This document shows positions 1 to 6,555 of a stretch of 8,791 bases of DNA, piece by piece. The notes below the pieces were generated by a model. The model had not been told where the DNA came from. It saw nothing but the letters and a program-made list of their open reading frames with translations, and did no database searches. Made by a program: the position numbers and the translations under genes. The DNA is from Desulfobacterales bacterium. GTDB lineage: Bacteria; Desulfobacterota; Desulfobacteria; Desulfobacterales; UBA11574. Position 1 is the first letter of the stretch, and each line of letters opens with the position of its first letter. The DNA lies in the NCBI GenBank assembly GCA_012974475.1, contig JAAXQD010000041.1, forward strand, positions 1 through 8,791, in the 5' to 3' direction.

Positions 1-99
1 CGCAGCTATGTGGAAATCATTCTGACCGGCGCGCGGGATCTTGGATTGGATCCTGAATATATCAAGAAATTTGAGGAATTTTACCGTCAAGCGCAATAG
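1..99 (+). CDS. C-terminal end of a gamma-glutamylcyclotransferase-like protein (partial)
   Basis: The window opens inside a reading frame that ends with TAG at 97-99, leaving 32 codons. The visible peptide begins RSYVEIILTGARDLGLDPEY and continues to a charged helix ending in RQAQ. The pattern Y-V-x-x-I-L-x-G-A-R-x-L-G-L-x-x-x-Y-I is what I recall at the C-terminus of bacterial gamma-glutamylcyclotransferase (GGCT/AIG2-like) proteins, which form 5-oxoproline from gamma-glutamyl substrates. The catalytic glutamate and the N-terminal fold lie outside the window, so the activity cannot be judged. The family call rests on this short tail only. Any protein ending in a similar amphipathic helix is an alternative. 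Confidence 0.5.
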   Translation, partial: RSYVEIILTGARDLGLDPEYIKKFEEFYRQAQ

Positions 100-122
100 T
101 GCCCGACACGTCGCACCAGAAG

Positions 123-142
123 AAATGGGGTCAAATGGGGTC
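123..142. repeat. Perfect 10-bp tandem duplication, AAATGGGGTC x2
   Basis: The unit AAATGGGGTC occupies 123-132 and is repeated exactly at 133-142, in the 82-base gap between the first gene's stop and the exporter gene. GGGGTCA-rich motifs often occur in dispersed repeats of proteobacterial genomes, so this may be a remnant of such an element. No inverted partner arm was found nearby, and a function is not apparent. Confidence 0.6.
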
Positions 143-181
143 ATCAAAACAATTTACATGATCAATTAATAAAGGATGGAA

Positions 182-796
182 ATGTTTAGCACAGAATTTC
201 TAATAACATCACTGGTTGTAGTTCTGATACCTGGAACAGGAGTAATATACACGGTGTCAACCGGACTTTTTCATGGCTGGCGAGCAAGCATTGCAGCAGC
301 TTTTGGATGCACAACAGGAATTATCCCGCACTTATCAGCAAGCATACTTGGATTATCTGCAATACTTCATATGAGCGCTCTTGCTTTCCAAGCTGTGAAA
401 TTTGCAGGTGCCGCCTATTTGCTCTACCTTGCTTGGGCAATGTGGCGTGAAACAGGTTCCTTAAAATTCAATTCACCTACAACCCAAAGTGGCTTATGGC
501 AAATCGCAACAAGGGGTTTCTTGATCAATATTCTTAATCCCAAACTATCGATATTCTTCTTGGCCTTCTTACCGCTTTTTGTCTCCCCAAATGCGTCATC
601 GCCAACCTTTCAAATGATCATTCTCAGCGTTATGTTCATGGCTATGACGCTAATCATTTTTATACTTTATGGTATTTCGGCAAATGGGGTTCGTAGATAC
701 GTCGTTAACTCTTCAAGGGTAATACTATGGGTACAACGCTCATTTGCAGCTACCTTTGCTGCCCTTGGGGTTAAGCTTGCGATGACTGAACAATAA
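182..796 (+). CDS. LysE/RhtB-family exporter
   Basis: This is an inner-membrane exporter of the LysE/RhtB superfamily, whose members expel amino acids or related small metabolites. It has 204 residues, the usual family length. The protein is strongly hydrophobic, with about five or six membrane segments: roughly 5-27, 36-60, 66-87, 122-136, 145-165 and 180-198. Family hallmarks are the early I-P-G-T-G (16-20) after the first helix start, the G-rich second segment, and the conserved N-P-K (119-121) followed by F-F-L-A-F-L-P-L-F. An ATG at 176 lies in frame, but the AAAGGA at 171-176 would abut it. The same element sits about 5 bases before the ATG at 182, so 182 is chosen. ATA and other A/T-ending codons are frequent, unlike copA, which hints at separate ancestry. 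The substrate cannot be read from sequence. No regulator is adjacent. Confidence 0.85.
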   Translation: MFSTEFLITSLVVVLIPGTGVIYTVSTGLFHGWRASIAAAFGCTTGIIPHLSASILGLSAILHMSALAFQAVKFAGAAYLLYLAWAMWRETGSLKFNSPTTQSGLWQIATRGFLINILNPKLSIFFLAFLPLFVSPNASSPTFQMIILSVMFMAMTLIIFILYGISANGVRRYVVNSSRVILWVQRSFAATFAALGVKLAMTEQ

Positions 797-1168
797 AGAC
801 AGCACAACAGAAAAGGGTATTAATTAGCCAAAGATGGCATAAAATCAGTAGAGAGGGACCGGGCAAAGCCGCGCCAATTTTGTAATTAATGTTTTATCAG
901 TTGCTTATAGCTTTTTCAAGTCTTTCAGAACTCGTTACCGGGCCCCTCACTTCTGCGTTACGCGAATAAAGGATACACAGAATGACCATAGTTTTTCAAA
1001 AATCCCCTTCCAATACAATTACTATTCGTTCTCTCGTGTGGTGCTTGGGGGAATGTTTATTTGGAAAGAATTTTTGTTTATTTGCCGATCAATTTGCTAA
1101 AAATAAATCCGTAATACACTGTGTCTATGGCGCCCAGTTTTCTACATTTATTTCAAAAGGAGTTTCTA
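797..1168. other. 372-base intergenic spacer, no convincing gene
   Basis: The spacer separates the exporter from the acyltransferase-like gene. It contains an imperfect inverted repeat (846-955) and A/T-rich sequence before the next gene. A weak sigma70-like pair is possible: TTGCCG at 1082-1087 and TAAATC at 1104-1109, spaced by 16. A 69-codon frame starting at 982 has a fair Shine-Dalgarno, but its product resembles nothing and it runs into the next gene. I see no clear terminator for the exporter. Confidence 0.5.
846..955. repeat. Imperfect inverted repeat, 19-nt arms
   Basis: The arm at 846-864 (CAGTAGAGAGGGACCGGGC) matches the reverse complement of 937-955 (ACCGGGCCCCTCACTTCTG) at 14 of 19 positions, counted by eye. 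About 72 bases separate the arms. A smaller GCGT-T-ACGC palindrome follows at 955-963. It could be a degenerate mobile palindrome or chance. The arms lack the boxes expected of an integron attC site. Confidence 0.3.
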
Positions 1169-2530
1169 ATGACAAAAAATTTTGCTGTTGACGTCAAAGA
1201 GACTTTGAAATTGACCGATTGGGAACTAGCAAACCTTCATCTTCCCCCTGTCACCACTGTAACATTGTACGAAGGCTCTACCCCGGTTGAATTCTTACGC
1301 AACCGAATTGCCAGTATGTTGGAGAAAAATCCCTGGCTCACATCGAGGATTGTAAAAAAGAACACGACAGATGGTGTAGTGGCGATGGCTTATTCAAAGA
1401 GCTTTGAGGCCAGGAGTGTCATAGAGCAACACTTCTCTGTGTATAAACCTGGGGATGTGGGATTTTCGCTCGGCATGCCGTATGAAGAACTCGTTCGCTG
1501 TTTGTTGCCTGTCCAGTGCGCGCGTTCGAAACCGGCGACAGATAAAAATGAGGTGCTTTTTAAGGTTGCGGTGGTGCCAATTGAAGCGGAAGCAAAGGAC
1601 AGTGTTCAGTCCATGCCGCTGCAGCAAACTATCGCTTTGCCTGGATTTGCTCTGGTGGTTTCCATGAACCATACCTTGGGAGATGGTCATACGTATTACA
1701 AGTTGTACAACATGCTGAGCATAGACTCGGAAGTGGAAGAACTCGACCCCGTACGTGTCTCTGGCTTTGAGGCAGCCAAGACTGGAATCATTGGCGAAAA
1801 GGAAACCGCGATGTTTAAATCAGCTGGTCTTGCCTTTGGGATCCTGGGTACTTATCTCTTCACAAAACTGAGCCGGCGCGCCCCGCAGAATATCTGTATC
1901 AATGAGGTAGATTCAGTCTGGGTGGCCAAGGAGAAGGGCAAGGCAAAGCAAGAAGGCCAAGTTCCCTTTGTGTCTACCAATGATGCGCTAACTTCCTGGT
2001 ATTTTCGAAAGATGGGATCTGACACGAATATCATGGTTGCCAATTTTCGCAGCAGGCGGCCATCCGTTCTTAACCTATCCGACTATCATGTGGGTAACTA
2101 CGAAGCAAATTTGCCCTATTTCCCTGGAGACGTGGAAACCCCAGCGCTCATCCGTCAGTCAATCCGTGACGCTGACGGGGCGTTCCGCGCTAGCCGTGCC
2201 GGTTCGCCCACAACTGAGATACCGAGCTTCTGGACACTGCTACACAATAAGACTGCTATCATCACAAATTGGGCGACCTTTTATTGTGATGTTAACTTAC
2301 AGGATAATGCTCAAGATAATAAGGAAAGCACAAAAAAACCAAAGCTGCATTTGCCCATAATGGAGCCTGATGGATTTATAACCTCTGTCTGGAACAATGC
2401 CATTATATTTCGGCCCCGCGCTGGCGAGCTGGGTATGTTTATGATTACCCGGCGTTTTGATAGCGACATGCTGGCTCAAATTAAAGAACAGGATGGACCG
2501 GATGCGCCTCTGGGAAAACGTATTGTGTAA
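1169..2530 (+). CDS. BAHD-like acyltransferase (condensation-fold, HXXXDG)
   Basis: This 453-residue protein probably transfers an acyl group from a thioester to an alcohol or amine. The exact motif H168-T-L-G-D172-G173 is the catalytic HXXXDG of BAHD and related CoA-dependent acyltransferases. Other blocks fall in BAHD order: F-V-S-T-N-D-A-L-T-S-W (267-277, like the family VS-x-x-D-x-L-x-A block), N-F-R-S-R-R-P (292-298) followed by G-N-Y-E-A-N-L (309-315, like RSR...GN), and N-W-A-T-F-Y-C-D-V (367-375) where BAHD enzymes carry the structural DFGWG region. The DFGWG motif itself is not intact. Length fits the family (about 430-460). There is no signal peptide. The start at 1169 is set by AAGGAG at 1157-1162, six bases upstream; the in-frame ATG at 1121 has no such site. 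The gene stands alone, so donor and acceptor are unknown. An NRPS-condensation-like or chloramphenicol-acetyltransferase-like relative is the main alternative. Confidence 0.65.
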   Translation: MTKNFAVDVKETLKLTDWELANLHLPPVTTVTLYEGSTPVEFLRNRIASMLEKNPWLTSRIVKKNTTDGVVAMAYSKSFEARSVIEQHFSVYKPGDVGFSLGMPYEELVRCLLPVQCARSKPATDKNEVLFKVAVVPIEAEAKDSVQSMPLQQTIALPGFALVVSMNHTLGDGHTYYKLYNMLSIDSEVEELDPVRVSGFEAAKTGIIGEKETAMFKSAGLAFGILGTYLFTKLSRRAPQNICINEVDSVWVAKEKGKAKQEGQVPFVSTNDALTSWYFRKMGSDTNIMVANFRSRRPSVLNLSDYHVGNYEANLPYFPGDVETPALIRQSIRDADGAFRASRAGSPTTEIPSFWTLLHNKTAIITNWATFYCDVNLQDNAQDNKESTKKPKLHLPIMEPDGFITSVWNNAIIFRPRAGELGMFMITRRFDSDMLAQIKEQDGPDAPLGKRIV

Positions 2531-2722
2531 AAATGATTCAGCCCACTCGTGCTCGCCGTATGTATTGAGTGAACATAACAAACCCATGCCTTTATGCTAT
2601 CGGGAGGTTATTTTTTTTACAAGGCGATAATAAATTTTTTCTATGCCATGCTGGAGGGTATAACCTTTTGTTATTTTAATATATAACGTTAGTGAAAAAT
2701 GGATTTTACCGGATGATTTGGG
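2531..2722. other. Convergent intergenic region with T-tract, weak terminator candidate
   Basis: This A/T-rich gap separates two genes whose 3' ends face each other. An eight-T tract at 2611-2618 follows a short possible stem (AACC at 2581-2584 with GGTT at 2606-2609). AGGTTAT at 2605-2611 is also complementary to ATAACCT at 2660-2666. Either could help end plus-strand transcription, but neither stem is strong. No clear minus-strand terminator for copA was found. Confidence 0.3.
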
Positions 2723-5170
2723 CTATTCGATGTTGGCCCTATACAGACGAAGACTGTTTGAAACCACGGAGATGCTGCTGAAAGACATTGCCAGAGCCGC
2801 CAATATTGGATGGAGCTGTTTTAAAAAGAGCGGTGCAACATCCAGCGGTGCCAAAATTCCCGCGGCAACGGGAATAAGCACGATGTTATAAATAAAGGCG
2901 AAAAACAGATTCTGTTTGATGGTGGACATGGTGGCCCGACTGATTTTGATGGCTCGAAATACGCCGTTTAAGCTTCCGCTGGACAGGATAACGTCCGCTG
3001 TCTCAATGGCAACATCCGTCCCGGTTCCAATGGCCAGACCGACGTCCGCCTGGGCCAGGGCCGGGGCGTCATTGATCCCATCCCCCACCATTCCGATTTT
3101 TCCTCCGTTTTTTTGGAGTTCTTTGATCTTGGATGATTTTTCTTCAGGACGGACTTCTGCAAAAACCTCATCGATGCCGACCTTTGAAGCAATGGCTTGA
3201 GCGGTCTGAAAGTTATCCCCCGTGAGCATGACCACCTTAAGATTCTGGTTGTGGAGCTGCTCGATGGCAGATTTCGATTCAGGCTTCAAGGTGTCCGATA
3301 CCGCCACAAGACCGCACAGCGTATTCTCTTTTACCAGAACCATGACCGTCTTTCCTTGGGACTGGAGCCGATGGATTTCATGGTTTGCTTTTTCAATATG
3401 GGTCCCGGTGTCGATAAACCATTTTGGCTTCCCCATTTTTACGAATTTTCCTTCGATCCTGGCTTCGACACCCAAACCGCCGGATGCCTTGAAATTTTCA
3501 GGCTCCCAGAGATCGATCCCCCTGGTTTGCGCTTCATTGACAATCGCTTTTCCCAGGGGGTGTTCCGAACCTTTTTCCACCGAAGCCGCGAGTTTCAACA
3601 GCTGATCTTCGCCGGCAAAACCGGAATCTAAAGGGATGATGTCGACCACGGCAGGTTTACCCATTGTGATGGTTCCGGTTTTATCGAGTACGATCGTGTC
3701 GAGTTTCGTCGCCATCTCAAGGGACTCGCTTTTCTTGAACAAAATCCCTTTTTCAGCCCCTTTCCCGGTACCGGCCATGATGGCCGTGGGCGTAGCCAGT
3801 CCCAAGGCACACGGACATGCAATAACGAGCACCGCCACCAGTCGTATTGTGGCCGGTACAAACTCCCCGGTGATTCCCCACCACAAACCAAAAGCTGCAA
3901 GGGCAATGACAATGACCGCAGGGACAAAGATGGCCGCCACTCGATCTGCAATGGCCTGTATGGGAGCCTTGCTCCCCTGGGCTTCCTGAACCAGTTTGAT
4001 GATCTGGGCCAGAGCGGTCTCCTTGCCCACACGGGTGGCTTTAAATTTCAATAGACCTTCGCCGTTGATGGTTCCCCCCACCACAGGGTCATCCGGGAAC
4101 TTGTCAACCGGCAGCGGTTCGCCGCTGAGCATCGATTCGTCCACCGCCGATTCCCCTTGGACAACTATACCGTCCACAGGAATCCGCTCACCCGGCCGAA
4201 CGACAACCGTATCCCCTGCCCTCACCCGGGTTAACGGTATCTCACTTTCCGTGCCGTTTTCCAGGATCGTTGCGGTTTTGGGTTGAAGCCCTATCAGCTT
4301 TCGGATGGCTCCGCCGGTTTTCCCTTTGGTGCGCGCTTCGAGCATTTTCCCAAGCTTGATCAGGGTAATAATGACCGCTGATGTTTCAAAGTAAACATGT
4401 TCGCCCAGAGAAGGAAAAAGCAAAACAACGATTGAATAAAAATAGGCAATGGACGATCCCATGGCGACGAGGACATCCATGTTCGCGCTTTTATTTTTCA
4501 GACTCTTGAACCCGCCCACGTAATAGTCCCATCCGGTATAAAACTGGACCGGAGTAGCGAGAACAAAGAAGAACCAGTTCACCCAAGGCGCATGACTCCA
4601 AAGACCGACAAGGTTGAAATCACGCATCATGCTCAATACGAACAGCGGGAGTGCAAAAATCAGCCCCGTTACAAACTTGCGGGTCTGGTCTTTAATCTCG
4701 GCATGACGTGCAGCCTGCTCCGCATCTTCCGCTTCCAGTGCTTCGTCCGGAAGTATTGCACCATAGCCGGCCTTCTCAATGGCCGATACGATGTCGTCAA
4801 GGCTGGAAACTGCGGGAATGTATTCAACGGAAACCCTCTCTGTGGCAAAGTTCACGGCAGCATTGACAATACCCGCTATTTGTTTGTTTAAGGCTCTCTC
4901 GATGTTCGCGGCACAGTTGGCACAAGTCATTCCGGTGACGGGAAATTCTGTCTTTGTGGTGGGGACCTTGAAACCCGAACTGTGGATATTTTCGACAACA
5001 TCTCTCACACGAAGTTTTTTGGGATCAAAATCGACCACCGTCCGTTCCGCAGCGAAATTGACGTTGACATTGTGAACACCCTCCAGCTTCTTTATACCCC
5101 TTTCGATGTTCATTGCACAATTTACACAGGTCATTCCTGTGACAGGTAATGTTATGGTATGTTCAGTCAT
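2723..5170 (-). CDS. copA: Copper-exporting P1B-1-type ATPase CopA
   Basis: The protein pumps Cu(I) (possibly Ag(I)) out of the cytoplasm using ATP, and sits in the inner membrane. It has 815 residues and is complete. Two N-terminal metal-binding HMA domains carry GMTCVNC (C15, C18) and GMTCANC (C83, C86). Membrane helices run from about residue 165 onward. The actuator loop has S-G-E at 349-351. The transport site C452-P-C454 is followed by the phosphorylation motif D496-K-T-G-T, the nucleotide-binding S-E-H537-P, and the hinge G-D-G-I-N-D-A-P at 696-703. Y761-N762 and M795-S-F-S-S complete the P1B-1 (Cu+) signature and exclude a Zn/Cd pump. AAGGTGG at 5178-5184 (minus strand) precedes the ATG by seven bases. 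No copZ, cueR or csoR is next to it. Its leader may be regulated by a MerR-type activator (see promoter entry). Confidence 0.96.
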   Translation of the reverse strand: MTEHTITLPVTGMTCVNCAMNIERGIKKLEGVHNVNVNFAAERTVVDFDPKKLRVRDVVENIHSSGFKVPTTKTEFPVTGMTCANCAANIERALNKQIAGIVNAAVNFATERVSVEYIPAVSSLDDIVSAIEKAGYGAILPDEALEAEDAEQAARHAEIKDQTRKFVTGLIFALPLFVLSMMRDFNLVGLWSHAPWVNWFFFVLATPVQFYTGWDYYVGGFKSLKNKSANMDVLVAMGSSIAYFYSIVVLLFPSLGEHVYFETSAVIITLIKLGKMLEARTKGKTGGAIRKLIGLQPKTATILENGTESEIPLTRVRAGDTVVVRPGERIPVDGIVVQGESAVDESMLSGEPLPVDKFPDDPVVGGTINGEGLLKFKATRVGKETALAQIIKLVQEAQGSKAPIQAIADRVAAIFVPAVIVIALAAFGLWWGITGEFVPATIRLVAVLVIACPCALGLATPTAIMAGTGKGAEKGILFKKSESLEMATKLDTIVLDKTGTITMGKPAVVDIIPLDSGFAGEDQLLKLAASVEKGSEHPLGKAIVNEAQTRGIDLWEPENFKASGGLGVEARIEGKFVKMGKPKWFIDTGTHIEKANHEIHRLQSQGKTVMVLVKENTLCGLVAVSDTLKPESKSAIEQLHNQNLKVVMLTGDNFQTAQAIASKVGIDEVFAEVRPEEKSSKIKELQKNGGKIGMVGDGINDAPALAQADVGLAIGTGTDVAIETADVILSSGSLNGVFRAIKISRATMSTIKQNLFFAFIYNIVLIPVAAGILAPLDVAPLFLKQLHPILAALAMSFSSISVVSNSLRLYRANIE

Positions 5171-5306
5171 AGAATTGCCACCTTCAATGAAGCGCCCCGC
5201 CGCCCCGCAGAAACGGGATCTCCGCGGTACTCCGACAAGCGGGTGGGGTATTGAAAATCATAATGAAAACGGGTTCCGACCGCATTGAATTCACCAGGTT
5301 CTTTTG

Positions 5307-5338
5307 ATACAAAGTGGTACTTTTTGGACCTTTGTCAA
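5307..5338 (-). promoter_or_regulatory. Candidate copA promoter with a dyad in a long spacer (MerR-type layout)
   Basis: On the minus strand a perfect TTGACA (5338-5333) is followed, about 20 bases on, by a weak -10 candidate, TTGTAT (5312-5307). ACAAAG at 5309-5314 and CTTTGT at 5330-5335 form a 6-bp dyad lying between and overlapping these boxes. Known MerR-family metal activators such as CueR bind dyads inside 19-20 bp spacers, so the layout fits a metal-induced promoter. The arms do not match the CueR consensus as I remember it. The leader to the copA ATG would be about 130 bases. Confidence 0.4.
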
Positions 5339-5364
5339 GATCCGACCCAAAATAATGTAAAATC

Positions 5365-5394
5365 CAAGACCTGAACCCCGCAGGCCAGGTTTTG
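5365..5394 (-). terminator. Hairpin, probable intrinsic terminator of the hydrolase unit
   Basis: CAAGACCTG (5365-5373) pairs with CAGGTTTTG (5386-5394) over nine positions, one a G-U pair, with a 12-base loop. On the minus strand the stem is followed by a T-rich but interrupted tail (GGATTTTACATTATTTT, 5364-5348). It lies after the hydrolase and the 51-codon ORF and just before the copA promoter, where a transcription stop would be expected. The interrupted tail makes it a moderate rather than strong candidate. Confidence 0.45.
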
Positions 5395-5410
5395 AACGGT
5401 GCGTATTATT

Positions 5411-5566
5411 TCAATGTTTCCATTCGCTGGACAAAGCCGTATTCCATCGATTCATTTCGATGGCGATAAGCTGGTTCAGGTAGGGAAAATCATCAGGTCG
5501 TATCGGAATGTTGGGCAATGCAGCCGAAAACCCCCGGAGAACGCCGATCCAGGCAAAAAGGGCCAT
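5411..5566 (-). CDS. Possible 51-aa ORF, perhaps a remnant of a hydrolase tail
   Basis: ATG at 5566-5564 opens a 51-codon frame ending in TGA at 5413-5411, just 13 bases after the hydrolase stop. The product starts MALFAWIGVLRGF, with a short hydrophobic start, and contains P-D-D-F-P-Y-L-N-Q-L. The hydrolase ends in A-D-H-F-Y-G-G-Y-L-N-Q-L, and the two share a 15-bp identical stretch on the DNA. There is no good Shine-Dalgarno. It may be translated by coupling, or may be a decayed duplicate of the hydrolase 3' end. I do not recognise a function. Confidence 0.25.
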   Translation of the reverse strand: MALFAWIGVLRGFSAALPNIPIRPDDFPYLNQLIAIEMNRWNTALSSEWKH

Positions 5567-5619
5567 TTATGGATGGAAATTAAATAGAAACCAAAACCGC
5601 TTCCAGCTGGTTCAGGTAG
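5469..5619. repeat. 15-bp direct repeat AGCTGGTTCAGGTAG (5469-5483, 5605-5619)
   Basis: The same 15 bases occur at 5469-5483 and 5605-5619. The second copy encodes Y-L-N-Q-L at the hydrolase C-terminus, and the first encodes the same residues in the downstream 51-codon frame. AAAATCATC (5486-5494) after the first copy resembles AAAATGATC (5627-5635) after the second, at a slightly different spacing. A partial duplication of the gene end is the simplest reading, with chance as the alternative. Confidence 0.5.
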
Positions 5620-6179
5620 CCGCCATAAAAATGATCCGCACCGTCGATGACTACAAAACGGGCGTTGGGATTCCATACGGAACACATTTGTTTTACGACA
5701 TCCGCAGGTGCGATATCATCCCGGCTTCCGGTGACGACAAGCTTGAGGCGCTCCATGGGGCCTATGGTGGAAAAATCCATAAATCCCGCCGGCGGTGAAA
5801 TCATGACCATATTTTTCACCGCAACATCTTCCTGAACAGCATGGGCATTCACCCACGCGCCAAACGAATAACCGGCCAGATCTATTTGCTCCATTCCCAT
5901 ATCTCCAAGGAATGAGAGTGCTGCCAGCACGTCCTTTTGTTCACCGTCGCCATTATCATATGTTCCCTGACTTTCTCCGACCCCTCTGAAATTGAACTTT
6001 AATGTTGAATACCCCTTGATATTATAGACATGCACGATGGTTTCAACCACCAGATTATACATATCCCCGCCGTAAAGGGGATGTGGATGGGTAACGACCA
6101 CGCCTTTTTTTTCATCCTTTTTGCTGAGGAACCCTTCTATTTCATAATTTTCAGAAAAAAACCGAACTTTTTTGACCAT
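5580..6179 (-). CDS. Alpha/beta hydrolase, HPHPLYGG type (COG2945-like)
   Basis: This small cytoplasmic alpha/beta-fold hydrolase has 199 residues. The H-P-H-P-L-Y-G-G-D-M block (31-40) is the signature of the COG2945-like group and shapes the oxyanion region. N-F-R-G-V-G-E-S (63-70) follows, as in the group. The nucleophile elbow is G-Y-S105-F-G. The acid is probably D154 or D155 in G-S-R-D-D-I, and the base is H183 in G-A-D-H-F. The triad is therefore intact and the enzyme should be active on an ester-like substrate, which is unknown. AAAGGA at 6192-6187 lies one base before the ATG at 6185 but seven bases before the ATG at 6179, so 6179 is preferred. A sigma70-like promoter is visible upstream. 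The C-terminus is short, ending soon after the catalytic histidine helix. Confidence 0.85.
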   Translation of the reverse strand: MVKKVRFFSENYEIEGFLSKKDEKKGVVVTHPHPLYGGDMYNLVVETIVHVYNIKGYSTLKFNFRGVGESQGTYDNGDGEQKDVLAALSFLGDMGMEQIDLAGYSFGAWVNAHAVQEDVAVKNMVMISPPAGFMDFSTIGPMERLKLVVTGSRDDIAPADVVKQMCSVWNPNARFVVIDGADHFYGGYLNQLEAVLVSI

Positions 6180-6273
6180 TTTCATTTCCTTTAGTTTTAT
6201 GACGGTTTTTGAGCCTTAAACTTCAACAATATGTATGGCGATGACAATATCTTTTAATTATTTGATTTTTAAT

Positions 6274-6302
6274 AAGATATATCAATACCACCCATTTATC
6301 AA
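6274..6302 (-). promoter_or_regulatory. Candidate sigma70 promoter for the hydrolase
   Basis: Read on the minus strand, TTGATA (6302-6297) and TATCTT (6279-6274) are separated by exactly 17 bases. They match the -35 and -10 consensus at 5 of 6 and 4 of 6 positions. A start near 6267 would give a leader of about 90 bases. The surroundings are A/T-rich, which raises the chance of a random match. Confidence 0.45.
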
Positions 6303-6401
6303 CACAAGATTCTATTTTGGATCGGGATGGGGCTCTTGAACCCGTCCTATAGCTGGATTCGAGGGTAGCTTTACGATATTGTTGGTATTTATAAAATCCG
6401 C

Positions 6402-6429
6402 TTGATTTTTTTCAAAAAGATGATATTCT
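6402..6429 (+). promoter_or_regulatory. Candidate promoter for the cold-shock gene
   Basis: TTGATT (6402-6407) and TATTCT (6424-6429) are spaced by 16 bases. Starting near 6436, the transcript would have a leader of about 120 bases. That is long for this gene size but typical of cold-shock mRNAs. Confidence 0.35.
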
Positions 6430-6494
6430 TTGAACAATCAATAAAGGTCCGTCCTTAATTGGCGGTCCAGTTTCGTTCTGAAGGAAAGATCCAC

Positions 6495-6547
6495 TTGTCA
6501 AATTGGCAACCTCCAGTTTGGAACTATGAGAAATCTTTGAAAGGAGG
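6495..6547 (+). promoter_or_regulatory. Possible structured leader masking the cold-shock gene's Shine-Dalgarno
   Basis: CCTCC at 6510-6514 is exactly complementary to the Shine-Dalgarno GGAGG at 6543-6547. Two local hairpins lie beside and inside this pairing: TTGTCA/TGGCAA (6495-6500, 6504-6509; one G-U pair) and AGTT/AACT (6515-6518, 6522-6525). The arrangement could hide the ribosome site in one state and free it in another. Cold-dependent leader refolding is known for E. coli cspA; applying it here is inference. Confidence 0.3.
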
Positions 6548-6555
6548 ATGTCATT

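Larger units (their letters stand above)
6186..6555. other. 370-base divergent region between hydrolase and cold-shock gene
   Basis: This A/T-rich region carries the signals of two divergent genes: a minus-strand promoter candidate (6274-6302) and a plus-strand promoter plus leader (6402-6555). Between them a hairpin is visible, GGATGGG (6325-6331) with CCCGTCC (6341-6347), seven pairs including one G-U and a nine-base loop, but no T-run follows. A shorter AGCT/AGCT pair (6351-6354, 6367-6370) lies next to it. I see no gene here. Confidence 0.5.

Noticed and set aside
797..965. Integron attC site after the exporter gene
   Set aside because: GTTAC motifs and an inverted repeat are present, but the paired RYYYAAC/GTTRRRY boxes and their spacing are not, and no integrase is in the window.
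1121..1168. Upstream in-frame start of the acyltransferase-like gene
   Set aside because: It has no Shine-Dalgarno, and AAGGAG lies inside this stretch exactly where it serves the ATG at 1169.
982..1191. 69-codon frame with a fair ribosome site (AAAGGA at 968-973)
   Set aside because: The product resembles no family, is Cys/Phe-rich in an A/T-rich spacer, and overlaps the well-supported start of the acyltransferase-like gene by 23 bases.
3197..3631. Long plus-strand open frames opposite copA
   Set aside because: They are antisense shadows of a complete ATPase gene and contain no recognisable domains or ribosome sites.
6318..6372. tRNA-like segment (GATTCGAG and two short hairpins)
   Set aside because: No acceptor stem, anticodon arm or full cloverleaf can be drawn; only two neighbouring hairpins are supported.
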